In this document: positions 51,866 to 60,614 of the stretch, one piece after another
Numbering within the stretch: position 1 is the stretch's first letter
Layout: every line of letters begins with the position of its first letter
Assembly (NCBI GenBank): GCA_964540105.1
Contig: CAZILL010000001.1
Location: 1,240,001-1,304,000 of the forward strand
Origin: DATKJY01 sp964540105
Lineage (GTDB): Bacteria > Zixibacteria > MSB-5A5 > GN15 > FEB-12
DNA length: 64,000 nt
Direction of reading: 5' to 3'
Position numbers and translations under genes: made by a program
Notes under the pieces: model-generated
Told to the model about the DNA's origin: nothing
Seen by the model: only the letters and a program-made list of their open reading frames with translations
Database searches by the model: none

Positions 51866-53449
51866 ATGAGCATAGATATTCTTTCGTTTCTGACCTTCTT
51901 CCCGGTGGCCGGAGCCGTGCTTGTTGCCCTCGTGCCAGCGGCTCGGACCGACACCATCAAAGGTGTTGCACTGATCGTAGCCGTCATCACCATGCTGGTT
52001 TCTTTCGCCCTCTACGCTGGGTTCGATCCCGTCGCGAGCGGCATGCAATTTGAAGTGAACGTTCCCTGGGTTCTGGCGATGGGGATTACCTATCACATTG
52101 GAATCGACGGGATTTCCTTGCTCTTGATACTCCTCACGACGATCCTGACCGTACTCTGCATACTCGCGTCGTGGTACTCAATCTCGGCCAACGTGAAGGG
52201 GTATTTCATTTCAATGCTTGTCCTTACCAGCGGCATGATCGGAGTCTTCTGCGCTCTCGATCTCTTCCTGTTCTATGTGTTCTGGGAGGTCATGTTGGTT
52301 CCGATGTACTTCATCATCGGCATCTGGGGTGGTCCCAGACGGGTCTATGCGGCCATCAAGTTTGTCCTGTTTACGATGTTTGGGTCGCTCTTGATGCTTG
52401 TGGCTATTCTGTACCTCTACTTCGCCTACCATGATTATTCCGGCGCGTACACGTTCGACCTGATCAGGATCATGCAGATGCCCCTTGCTCACAATGTTCA
52501 GATGTATCTCTTCGGCGCCTTTGCTCTTGCGTTCGCCATCAAAGTACCGCTCTTCCCATTTCACACATGGCTGCCTGATGCTCATGTTCAGGCTCCGACC
52601 GCCGGATCGGTCCTGCTGGCCGGCGTTTTGTTGAAAATGGGAACGTACGGTTTCCTCAGGTACTGCCTCCCCCTTTTCCCCGAAGCAACAGTTGCGTACC
52701 TGCCGTACATTTGCGTGCTGTCGATTATCGCTATTATCTACGGTGCGCTGGTCGCTATGGTGCAGAAGGATGTCAAGTCGCTGGTGGCGTTTTCTTCCGT
52801 ATCACATATGGGTTTTGTGATGCTTGGCATGTTCGCGCTTAATTTCCAAGGGCTCCAGGGCTCGATTCTCCAGATGATCAATCACGGCATCTCGACCGGA
52901 GCGCTGTTCCTGATTGTTGGCATGATCTACGAACGCCGTCACACACGGCTTATCGAGGACTTCGGCGGCATTGCCAAGGTCATGCCGCTCTTCGCGACCT
53001 TCTTCATGATTGTCACGCTTTCCTCGATCGGACTGCCGCTGACCAACGGTTTCGTAGGCGAATTCCTGATCCTGCTCGGCACCTTCAAGAGTAACGTCTG
53101 GTACGCGACCTTCGCTGCGTCGGGGGTAATCCTGGCCGCTTGCTATATGCTGTGGATGCACCAGCGCGTCATTTTTGGCAAAGTAACGAAACCAGAAAAC
53201 GAGCATCTTCGAGATCTCTCGGTGCGTGAAAAGATGATCCTTGTGCCCTTGGTCGTCCTGATCTTCTGGATCGGCATCTATCCCAAGCCGTTACTGGATC
53301 GCATCGAACCCGCCGTGAGACAAGTACTCGATCAAGTAAACAGGACTACTGTTGTAACGGTTGAAAAACGGGAGCTATCGCCAGCAATCACGGGCAACTC
53401 TCTAGAGCATGTCACACGTGTAAACTACAGCAAAGGAGCGGCGCGTTAA
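51866..53449 (+). CDS. nuoM: NADH-quinone oxidoreductase subunit M
   Basis: 527 aa, fourteen-helix antiporter-like subunit. Signature elements are GIDGISLLLILLTT near the N-terminus, YVFWEVMLVPMYFIIG (conserved Glu), VKVPLFPFHTWLPDAH in the form IKVPLFPFHTWLPDAHVQAP, and SVSHMGFVMLG. The C-terminal ~40 residues form a polar tail. The stop shares a base with the following glutaredoxin-like gene (TAATG). Confidence 0.94.
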   Translation: MSIDILSFLTFFPVAGAVLVALVPAARTDTIKGVALIVAVITMLVSFALYAGFDPVASGMQFEVNVPWVLAMGITYHIGIDGISLLLILLTTILTVLCILASWYSISANVKGYFISMLVLTSGMIGVFCALDLFLFYVFWEVMLVPMYFIIGIWGGPRRVYAAIKFVLFTMFGSLLMLVAILYLYFAYHDYSGAYTFDLIRIMQMPLAHNVQMYLFGAFALAFAIKVPLFPFHTWLPDAHVQAPTAGSVLLAGVLLKMGTYGFLRYCLPLFPEATVAYLPYICVLSIIAIIYGALVAMVQKDVKSLVAFSSVSHMGFVMLGMFALNFQGLQGSILQMINHGISTGALFLIVGMIYERRHTRLIEDFGGIAKVMPLFATFFMIVTLSSIGLPLTNGFVGEFLILLGTFKSNVWYATFAASGVILAACYMLWMHQRVIFGKVTKPENEHLRDLSVREKMILVPLVVLIFWIGIYPKPLLDRIEPAVRQVLDQVNRTTVVTVEKRELSPAITGNSLEHVTRVNYSKGAAR

Positions 53450-53661
53450 TGCCAGATGTCATCATCTACACGAAGACCGGCTGTCCGTATTGCGCAGCCG
53501 CCAAGAAGTACTACGCAGAGCAGGGTGTTCCATTCTCTGAGATCAATGTTCACGACACACCTGGCGCGATGGACAAAGCCCTTGAGCTGTCCCACGGGAA
53601 GCGAATAGTGCCGATCATCGTCGAGGGCAGTGAAGTCAAGCTCGGTTTTGGCGGTGGCTGA
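53449..53661 (+). CDS. small glutaredoxin-like protein inserted in the nuo operon
   Basis: 70 aa. It is a minimal thioredoxin fold with the active site TGCPYCAAAKKYY (Cys12 and Cys15), the family cis-Pro region KRIVPIIVEG and the end VKLGFGGG. The Gly-Phe-Gly-Gly end and overall pattern recall the UXX-star glutaredoxin-like family, whose other members may carry selenocysteine; here the first position is a normal Cys (TGT). It overlaps the nuoM stop by one base and lies 39 bp before nuoN, so it must be cotranscribed with complex I. Role in complex I assembly or redox protection is inference. Confidence 0.8.
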   Translation: MPDVIIYTKTGCPYCAAAKKYYAEQGVPFSEINVHDTPGAMDKALELSHGKRIVPIIVEGSEVKLGFGGG

Positions 53662-53700
53662 GGGTTTTGATTATTTGCGACGGTCGTCGCATAGGGAACT

Positions 53701-55152
53701 ATGAAGGACTACACATCAACATTGTCAATTGACTTCAGCCTCATTTACCCCGAGCTACTGCTGCTCGCGGTAGCTTCGCTCATTCTTCTGATCTGTTTTT
53801 CGCCGCGATTATCGAAGGTTGTCCCACCATTGGCTTTCCTTGGACTTTCCGTTTCACTCATTCTTGTCATCGATCAGTGGGGAAGGCAGGAAAGCGGATT
53901 TGCAGGCATGGTGCTTGTAGATCAATTTGCTGTTCTGTTCAAGATGATCTTCGTCGTGGCATCAGCCCTGTCGGTGCTGATAGCGTATCCCTATCTTCGA
54001 CACAAAGGAATCGCGCGTCCCGAATTCTACGCTCTCATCCTCTTCTCGACCATAGGGATGATCGTCATGGCCGGAAGTTCCGATCTGATCGTCATGTTCC
54101 TCGGACTGGAGATCATGTCGTTGCCGCTCTATGTGATGGCAGGCTTCAACCGTCGCTCACTTGATTCTAATGAAGCCGGGATGAAGTACTTCGTCATGGG
54201 GGCATTCGCGACCGGTTTTCTGTTGCTTGGTATCGCGTTTGTCTTTGGGGCTGCCGAGACTACAAATCTGCGCCGGATCGTCGCCGACATAGCATATATC
54301 GCCGCCAACAGTCCCACCTATCTTTACGCCGGGGCGGCTCTGCTGCTCATCGGCTTTGGTTTCAAGGTCGCTGCTGTTCCGTTCCACAGCTGGGTTCCAG
54401 ATGTTTACCAAGGAGCCCCGACACCGGTGACCGCTTTCTTTTCAGTCGCCCCCAAAGCGGCCGGCTTTGCTGCCCTTCTGCGCATCTTCAGTTACGGCCT
54501 GGCCGACCTGCACCTGCTTACTCAGGTCTTCTGGGTATTGGCGGTCCTGACTATGTCGGTCGGCAACATCCTGGCGCTGCGTCAGGACAACGTCAAACGG
54601 ATGCTCGCCTATTCCTCAATCTCGCACGCGGGTTATATCTTGGTGGCGTTAACCGCGGGTGGAAGCGACGCCGTGGCATCGGCGATGTTCTATCTGGTCG
54701 GCTATATGTTTTTCAATCTCGGCGCGTTCGCGGTCATCTCGCTGTTGGAGATGCGGGCCGCGTGTCGTTCAGATTTCACGGAATTGGCGGGATTGTCAGG
54801 AACGAATCCCTACCTTTCACTCATTCTCGCCGTGTTCATGTTCGCCCTTGCCGGATTTCCTCCGACCGTCGGCTTTCTCGGAAAGTTCTACATCTTCTCG
54901 TCAGCGGTGAAATCAGGTCTCATCTGGCTGACCGTCATCGGCGTAATGAACTCTTTTGTCTCTGTCTACTACTACCTTCGCGTTGTCAAAGTCAGCTACT
55001 TTGACGATGTCGCCACTCCAATGGTCCGCGCCAATACCAGCTTCTCGATCTCGGTCGTACTCGGTCTTGCAATGCTTGGAACGATCGGACTTGGCCTCTT
55101 CCCACAACAATTGTTTGAACTTTCGAAGAGCGCTCTCTTCGCGTTTCTGTAA
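53701..55152 (+). CDS. nuoN: NADH-quinone oxidoreductase subunit N
   Basis: 483 aa, fourteen-helix antiporter-like subunit. FLGLEIMSLPLYVMAGFNR (Glu in helix 5), AGMKYFVMGAFATGFLLLG, VAAVPFHSWVPDVYQGAPTP and AYSSISHAGYILVAL are all classical NuoN motifs. It starts with ATG 39 bp after the glutaredoxin-like gene and ends the operon before a bidirectional terminator. Confidence 0.94.
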   Translation: MKDYTSTLSIDFSLIYPELLLLAVASLILLICFSPRLSKVVPPLAFLGLSVSLILVIDQWGRQESGFAGMVLVDQFAVLFKMIFVVASALSVLIAYPYLRHKGIARPEFYALILFSTIGMIVMAGSSDLIVMFLGLEIMSLPLYVMAGFNRRSLDSNEAGMKYFVMGAFATGFLLLGIAFVFGAAETTNLRRIVADIAYIAANSPTYLYAGAALLLIGFGFKVAAVPFHSWVPDVYQGAPTPVTAFFSVAPKAAGFAALLRIFSYGLADLHLLTQVFWVLAVLTMSVGNILALRQDNVKRMLAYSSISHAGYILVALTAGGSDAVASAMFYLVGYMFFNLGAFAVISLLEMRAACRSDFTELAGLSGTNPYLSLILAVFMFALAGFPPTVGFLGKFYIFSSAVKSGLIWLTVIGVMNSFVSVYYYLRVVKVSYFDDVATPMVRANTSFSISVVLGLAMLGTIGLGLFPQQLFELSKSALFAFL

Positions 55153-55173
55153 TCTCCTGATCCTATAATAACG

Positions 55174-55208
55174 GAAAGGCGAAAGCTCTGTGGGAGCTTC
55201 CGCCTTTC
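55174..55208. terminator. bidirectional terminator between nuoN and the subtilase gene
   Basis: GAAAGGCG-A-AAGCTC (55174-55188) pairs with GAGCTT-C-CGCCTTTC (55194-55208), a 14-bp stem with one A/C mismatch and a 5-base loop. The plus side is followed by TGTTT; the convergent minus gene ends at 55230, so it can serve both. Confidence 0.75.
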
Positions 55209-55229
55209 TGTTTGGGATCAACGCAGCGC

Positions 55230-57959
55230 TCAGAGTGTTAGCCAAAGCAGACATGGCTCAGGTCCGACGTTCTTTAGAAAGTCCGCCATGAAGAGAACAT
55301 CACCTATGTCCACCGTGGCATCGCAATTGACGTCACCCATCAGATAGGGAGATGGCGCAGGACCTGCCCCGGTAAGAAAGTCAACGAGAAACATGAGGTC
55401 GCCGATGTCAATCCCAAGGGACCCGTCCACTTCGCCCGACATCTTTAGTCGACGAGGGGTAAACTGAACCGCGGTCGAGTTGACAATCATGTGTGTCGGG
55501 ATGTCGTTGTTGTTAAACCAGTCCAGCGCGCGGCACTCAATCTCGGAAATCCCCACAAGCGCTGATTGGTTCAGCGTGCTCGAAGTGACTTGCTGATACT
55601 GGAACTTGATTCGACCCGCACTGGTCAGAATGATCTCGAAGTCTGTCAACGTGTCAGTATTGATGAAGTTCGACAGGCGGTACCATTCGATCACGGTCGT
55701 ATCTTGTGTCAGGTTCTTGTAAACGTACACTCCGGCCTGCGGCACTTTTACGCTGTCGATGAGCAGGTCGCTCCACAGAGCAGACACGAAGGTCTTGAAC
55801 GGTACTCCAGGTATTGGGAGACCGGAGAAGAATCCTCCAACATTCAGGTTGATGTCAGTGAAGGAAATGGCGCCGTTGACACCGACAAACATATTCGAAT
55901 AAGAGGAGTCGAAGTACGGGAAGTTAAAACCAATAAGAACGGGCCCAGTTGTGCCGTCGTCCCGAGGGTCGGTGCCGCTGCCATAGTATGATGTATTCGG
56001 TATCTTCGAGCCGAGAGTCCGGGCGTCGATCCACGCGAATCCCGGGCCTCCTGCCTCCCACGAAGCGACGGCGGCGTAGGTTGTGTCGGCACACGGCACG
56101 CGGAGAAACACAGGTATCTGGGACAATGAGTCAAGCGGTAATGGCGTGGGGCCCCAGTGAATCTGCACTATCCCTTTGTACTGTGCAACTCGTGACGGCA
56201 GGATCGCGGCGTCAACTGTTATATCGATTCTTGCCGAATCGGACGGGTTGATTGTTCCAGCGCTGGGGTTGGTTCGCAACCAATCCGGAGTGAGCGCTTT
56301 CGCGAGGCTATCATTACCGGATACGGTGAACGCTACTGGTGTCGATGTCGAGCGATTATGAAGCCAGACAGGAGTGGTTATCATGACACCCTGCGAGAGG
56401 GAAGTGTCGATCAGAATCGGACTGACAGCCAGTGACGGAGGTCCTGTGAGCGCGGCAAACGCCGCGAACAGGTCGGGGCGAGGACCAATATGTGTTGAAA
56501 GATCCCCGAGCTGCGGGCTTCCGGTGGCAACGAGCAGAGTGCGAATCACATCGGCCGTGAGATAAGTTCCATACAGCGCCTTGTAGCGCCCTTGAAGGCA
56601 GGCCACGCTTCCGGTAACAATCGGCGACGCCGACGACGTTCCCGAAAAGGAAGCCGTGTAGTACTGATTCTCATCTCCGCCGCCGGTGAACATATCCCCG
56701 TAGCCGGTCGTATAAACACCACTTCCATAGCCTTGCAGATTGACTCGATTCCCATAGTTGGAGAAGCTCAGACGGCGACGATCGTTGGCGGAGGCGGCCG
56801 GATACCCGGCCCCGGCGACAATCGCGTGCGAGTTTCGATACAAGGTGTCGAAAAGTTGGCCGTACAAGAGGGGATCATCAAAGTTCTCAGCGCCGTTGCC
56901 GGCGGCTTCGATGACCGTGACTCCCTTGGCCCAGGCGTACTGTATGGCATCGAAGTTGTCCTGCCAGTATTCCATGCAGACGTATCCTTTTTGGTCTTGG
57001 CGGGACTGGAAACCGTAATGCGGCCCCGGGGCGTGCAATTCTATCAGAATCAAATCCCCGGCCGAGAGATTATTGGCGGCCGTGTAGATTGCTTCTGCAG
57101 CTGACATCGAACCGATCGACACCATGCCAACGTCGGCGCCATAGCAGATTCCAGTCATTCCGTAACCGTTGTTGCCTGCGATCATCTCGCCAAGGACGGC
57201 GGTGCCGTGATCTCGCCAGCTCTGGTCATTAATGGGTGCACCGGCAATGATACCGCCGACTGCCTTATCCAGATCCTCATGAGTTGTCTTCCAGTTCCCT
57301 TCGACGTCGACAATCTTCACGCCGGTGCCATCTCCGCCCGGCAAGGTGTTGGCGTAGTCGGCATCGACACCGCCCGGCGCTACCTTGCGGTAGTCCTGTC
57401 CCGGCTGATAGTTCGGAGTCGGGGGAGCAATATCCCCGGCCGGCTCAGGGAGTGGGGCAATGTATGCCGTCTCGATCTCATCCTGCTGATTCAGATCGCG
57501 AACAAGCGCCTCGGCTTCTGCAGGTGACGTTACTTCAACCCGGAAGTACCCATTCAAATCCGCCAGCTGGCGGCGCGAGTTGAGCTGCATCTCTTGTCTG
57601 GTTTGATCGATTGACTCTTCGGTTTGCGTATTGAAGAGCCTGCGTACCCGTGAAGCGAGATATGGAGTGAGTGCACTTTGAGATGCACTCAAGGACAGAT
57701 TCTGCTTTGAAACGAGCTGTCCGCCGCGCATTCGCACCTGAGCTGCATCTTTGAACTTGACCACAACGTGGGAAATTCTGGCAGTCGGCGACACGCTTAC
57801 ATTGGGCAGCTTGGCGTTGGGCGCGCTTACTGTCGTTGTGTTCTGTGCTGTGACTTTCCGTGTCTGTTCTGCAGTTTCGCCGCTGGACCACAGAAGTACT
57901 GCGGCACAGAGGGAAGTAAGAACTGCCGTCGCAAAAGCGATAGCCTTTCGTGGCGTCAT
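55230..57959 (-). CDS. secreted subtilisin-family (S8) serine protease with C-terminal dockerin-like domain
   Basis: 909 aa. A Sec signal peptide (to about residue 30) and a ~170-residue propeptide-like region precede the catalytic domain. The triad is Asp218 in VDVEGNW, His251 in RDHGTAVLGEM and Ser442 in GTSSASP; Asn355 in AAGNG is the oxyanion residue. The Asp context (DVEGNW) differs from the usual DTG/DSG but occurs in a subtilase branch. After ~500 comes an Ig-like/beta region (to ~840), and the end has two calcium-loop repeats (GIDIGDLMFLVDFL and DVNCDATVDIGDVLFMADFL), dockerin type I-like. Expected to act outside the cell. Confidence 0.87.
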   Translation of the reverse strand: MTPRKAIAFATAVLTSLCAAVLLWSSGETAEQTRKVTAQNTTTVSAPNAKLPNVSVSPTARISHVVVKFKDAAQVRMRGGQLVSKQNLSLSASQSALTPYLASRVRRLFNTQTEESIDQTRQEMQLNSRRQLADLNGYFRVEVTSPAEAEALVRDLNQQDEIETAYIAPLPEPAGDIAPPTPNYQPGQDYRKVAPGGVDADYANTLPGGDGTGVKIVDVEGNWKTTHEDLDKAVGGIIAGAPINDQSWRDHGTAVLGEMIAGNNGYGMTGICYGADVGMVSIGSMSAAEAIYTAANNLSAGDLILIELHAPGPHYGFQSRQDQKGYVCMEYWQDNFDAIQYAWAKGVTVIEAAGNGAENFDDPLLYGQLFDTLYRNSHAIVAGAGYPAASANDRRRLSFSNYGNRVNLQGYGSGVYTTGYGDMFTGGGDENQYYTASFSGTSSASPIVTGSVACLQGRYKALYGTYLTADVIRTLLVATGSPQLGDLSTHIGPRPDLFAAFAALTGPPSLAVSPILIDTSLSQGVMITTPVWLHNRSTSTPVAFTVSGNDSLAKALTPDWLRTNPSAGTINPSDSARIDITVDAAILPSRVAQYKGIVQIHWGPTPLPLDSLSQIPVFLRVPCADTTYAAVASWEAGGPGFAWIDARTLGSKIPNTSYYGSGTDPRDDGTTGPVLIGFNFPYFDSSYSNMFVGVNGAISFTDINLNVGGFFSGLPIPGVPFKTFVSALWSDLLIDSVKVPQAGVYVYKNLTQDTTVIEWYRLSNFINTDTLTDFEIILTSAGRIKFQYQQVTSSTLNQSALVGISEIECRALDWFNNNDIPTHMIVNSTAVQFTPRRLKMSGEVDGSLGIDIGDLMFLVDFLTGAGPAPSPYLMGDVNCDATVDIGDVLFMADFLKNVGPEPCLLWLTL

Positions 57960-58032
57960 GAAGCCTCCGTATGTATCTCAAGACCCTGTGTAAAGTACAA
58001 TCGCGCGGGTAGCAGATTGTGATGACACAAGA

Positions 58033-58060
58033 AATATATTCTCAACCGATCACTTGTCAA
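58033..58060 (-). promoter_or_regulatory. sigma70-type promoter of the subtilase gene
   Basis: On the minus strand TTGACA (58055-58060, perfect) and TATATT (58033-58038, 5/6) are 16 bp apart, about 75 bp before the start codon at 57959. Confidence 0.6.
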
Positions 58061-58130
58061 CGAGTTATTGCGTACCCGATGTATCGGCGCGAACCAGATT
58101 GAATTGAGATCCAGCGCAGAAATTGCGCGA

Positions 58131-59525
58131 TCAACCGAGGCGCAGCTTGCCGTTGATCTCCGGCACCCGAATCGGGTATTTCCCAGAGAAGCAGCCAGAA
58201 CAGAATGTACTATCGGGAAGCGATGGCATAGCCAGCATGCCGTCGATCGATAAGTACCGAAGTGAGTCCACTTCAAGGTACTTCTCAATCTCGGCCACAT
58301 TCATGTTCGCTCCGATCAGCTCCTTCTTCGTGGGCATGTCGACGCCAAAGAAACAGGGGGAGACAATCGGCGGCGAGGACACACGGAAATGCACCTCCTT
58401 CGCGCCTGCCTCTCTGATCATCTTTACCAGCTTCTTCGAGGTTGTGCCGCGAACGATTGAGTCATCGACCACGACCACTCGGCGTCCGTGAATGACCCCT
58501 TTCACAGTGTTAAACTTCACCTTGACGTCAAGGTCGCGGATACTCTGTGACGGATCTATGAATGTGCGTCCGACGTAGTGGTTGCGAATGAAGCCAATCT
58601 CGAAGCGAATACCTGATTCTTCCGAAAACCCAAGAGTGGCGGTATTGGCCGAGTCGGGAATACCAATGACAATGTCTGCGTCAACCGGGTGTTCACGGGC
58701 CAGCAACCTCCCCAACCGGCGCCGAACCTTGTCGACGTTCTCCCCGAATATGCGCGAATCCGGGCGAGAGAAGTAGATGTACTCAAAGATGCAGAAGGCG
58801 TGGCGAGTCTCCTTAAAGGGAGACAGAGAGTTCAGTCCTCCGCGGGTGATTTCCAGAACTTCCCCCGGTTCGATATCCCGCACGTACTTTGCCCCGATGA
58901 TATCAAAGGCGCAAGTCTCAGAGGCTACCACATAGGCGTTCTTGAATTTCCCTAATGCCAAAGGCCGGAATCCATGAGGGTCACGAGCGGCAATGATTGA
59001 CTCTTCAGTGAGAAAGACGAGAGAGTACGCCCCACGCACAGTATTCAGCGCCTCGCAAATCCTTTCAATGCGAGACTTTCTCTTCGAGGTCGCGGCCAGG
59101 TGGAGAATGATCTCAGTGTCAGAGGTCGTCTGAAAAATCGAGCCCTTGGCGTCTAATCTGTGACGAAGCTCAAGTGCGTTTGTCAGGTTGCCGTTATGAG
59201 CGACTGCAAGATTGCTGGATCGGTTGGTGATAAGAAAGGGCTGAATGTTTATGAGCGACGACGCTCCGGTTGTACTGTACCGGTTGTGTCCAATCGCGAT
59301 ACTCCCTTTGAGTCGGGCAAGAGCATCTCGCGAGGAAAAGACGTCGGACACCTGTCCCATCCCCTTGTGCAACGTAATCGTGGTACCGTCGGATGCTACA
59401 ATCCCGGCCGATTCGTGGCCACGGTGTTGAAGGGCGTAGAGCCCAAGATAGGCCATTTCGGCGGCTCGGGGAGAGCCAAAAATCCCAAATACTCCACATT
59501 GGTCGTGAATCAAATCTTCTGACAC
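58131..59525 (-). CDS. purF: amidophosphoribosyltransferase, [4Fe-4S] type
   Basis: 464 aa from a GTG start. It commits PRPP to purine synthesis. A nine-residue propeptide ends at Cys10 (MSEDLIHDQC), the N-terminal glutamine nucleophile, followed by GVFGIFGSPRAAEMAYLGLY. The PRPP loop is VVVVDDSIVRGTTSKKLV. Four cysteines match the ligands of the B. subtilis cluster: one in ETCAFD, one in PPIVSPCFFG, and two in FCSGCFSGKYP. So this is the oxygen-sensitive Fe-S form. No other pur genes are in the window. Confidence 0.92.
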   Translation of the reverse strand: MSEDLIHDQCGVFGIFGSPRAAEMAYLGLYALQHRGHESAGIVASDGTTITLHKGMGQVSDVFSSRDALARLKGSIAIGHNRYSTTGASSLINIQPFLITNRSSNLAVAHNGNLTNALELRHRLDAKGSIFQTTSDTEIILHLAATSKRKSRIERICEALNTVRGAYSLVFLTEESIIAARDPHGFRPLALGKFKNAYVVASETCAFDIIGAKYVRDIEPGEVLEITRGGLNSLSPFKETRHAFCIFEYIYFSRPDSRIFGENVDKVRRRLGRLLAREHPVDADIVIGIPDSANTATLGFSEESGIRFEIGFIRNHYVGRTFIDPSQSIRDLDVKVKFNTVKGVIHGRRVVVVDDSIVRGTTSKKLVKMIREAGAKEVHFRVSSPPIVSPCFFGVDMPTKKELIGANMNVAEIEKYLEVDSLRYLSIDGMLAMPSLPDSTFCSGCFSGKYPIRVPEINGKLRLG

Positions 59526-59567
59526 GTGCTGTCGCTCCAGTCTCGGTTCCGCTCGAGAAAAGTGGCC

Positions 59568-59597
59568 AAGGTATTCCGATTGACTGCCACTGTCAAT
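59568..59597 (-). promoter_or_regulatory. possible purF promoter overlapped by an inverted repeat
   Basis: On the minus strand TTGACA (59591-59596) and a weak TACCTT (59568-59573) are 17 bp apart. The -35 is part of an inverted repeat, ATTGAC (59579-59584) and GTCAAT (59592-59597) around 7 bases. This could be a purine-responsive operator; the -10 is poor. Confidence 0.35.
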
Positions 59598-59692
59598 TCC
59601 TTTTGCGTTCTTATCCCCTCAAGATATGAATAAAAATGCATTACCGCCGAGTGTATTTGCCCTCTGTGCAATACTCGAACAGCGAAAACACC

Positions 59693-59720
59693 TTGATAAG
59701 TGACTGCTTTTGCGTATGTT
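59693..59720 (+). promoter_or_regulatory. possible promoter of the GAF/HisKA gene
   Basis: TTGATA (59693-59698; 5/6) and TATGTT (59715-59720; 4/6) with a 16-bp spacer, about 95 bp before the ATG at 59815. No other gene is seen in the 289-bp purF upstream gap. Confidence 0.4.
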
Positions 59721-59814
59721 AGGGCATACCGCTGACTTTACCGCGCGTGTCAAGACATTAGGACAGATGTCGCACCGAGTTTGCTTTTGAGATGCCCGAG
59801 GCATAAAACAGATC

Positions 59815-60564
59815 ATGGAATCAAAAAACACAGAGCGCTACGAGATTCTGAGGCAACTCGCCCTTTCCGGAACCGGGGGAGCCGAATTATCGGAATTGGC
59901 AAAGGTTGCGCTCAAGGATACGGCCGCGCTTGTCGGACTTTCTGCGGCCGCCATCTACCTGTGGAGTGAATCGAAACAGACACACCTTAGCGCGCTGCAC
60001 TCAGAGTCTGATGCCAGCCACAAACGTCTGGTCTCGCTAGAAGAGGAACTACTCGTCAATCTGCGAAACGAAAAGCAGATCGTCTCGGCCTATTTGTCGT
60101 TTGGGGGAGAGGCTCCAATGCAATCCTTCATGCTTCCCCTGCACAACGGACCGAACACTTTTGGAGCCGTGATCGGCATTCTGGAAGGTAAGGGGAGGCT
60201 CGTTACCGAAGATCTCTTCTTCGATGCTCTCAGCGCCGTGCTGTCACTTACAATTGCCTCCCGGGAAGTGGGTCTGACGAAAGATCTCATCGACCGGGAA
60301 CGCCTTTCCGCAGTTCAGGAGACAGCGGTCACGGTCAATCATGAAATCAATAATCCTCTGACTGCAATACTCGGGAATATCCAGCTTCTCCTCTTGAAGC
60401 GGCAGGACCTCGACGCAGACCTGATTAACAAACTCAAGACCGTCGAAGCCTCAGCGCTCAAGATCAAAGATGTCACCCAAAGACTCCTCAGGATAACTTC
60501 GGTTCGCTCGACTGAGTACACCGAAGGTACGCGCATGCTGGATCTGTCCGGAGACGAATCCTGA
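59815..60564 (+). CDS. GAF domain - HisKA protein lacking a HATPase domain
   Basis: 249 aa. A GAF-like sensor region covers ~20-155 (DTAALVGLSAAAIYLWSES to FDALSAVLSLTIASRE). Then a HisKA dimerisation helix with the H-box TVNHEINNPLTAILGNIQLL, phospho-acceptor His176. The protein stops at residue 249, about 25 residues after the second HisKA helix, so the ATPase domain normally needed for autophosphorylation is absent. The stop is followed by a terminator, and no in-frame continuation exists. It could be phosphorylated in trans or act as a phosphotransfer/scaffold protein. Confidence 0.78.
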   Translation: MESKNTERYEILRQLALSGTGGAELSELAKVALKDTAALVGLSAAAIYLWSESKQTHLSALHSESDASHKRLVSLEEELLVNLRNEKQIVSAYLSFGGEAPMQSFMLPLHNGPNTFGAVIGILEGKGRLVTEDLFFDALSAVLSLTIASREVGLTKDLIDRERLSAVQETAVTVNHEINNPLTAILGNIQLLLLKRQDLDADLINKLKTVEASALKIKDVTQRLLRITSVRSTEYTEGTRMLDLSGDES

Positions 60565-60572
60565 CAAGAGAA

Positions 60573-60597
60573 AACGGCGACCGCCAGGGTCGCCGTT
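60573..60597. terminator. bidirectional hairpin between two convergent genes
   Basis: AACGGCGACC (60573-60582) pairs perfectly with GGTCGCCGTT (60588-60597) around a 5-base loop. The minus strand continues with a T-run (TTTTCTCTT), so it chiefly terminates the minus gene ending at 60615; it may also stop the plus gene. Confidence 0.8.
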
Positions 60598-60614
60598 CAA
60601 GATATTTCCCTCTT

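Noticed and set aside
53449..53661. Selenoprotein (UGA-encoded Sec) possibility for the glutaredoxin-like gene
   Set aside because: The first active-site codon is TGT (Cys), and the reading frame has no internal TGA, so this copy is an ordinary Cys version.
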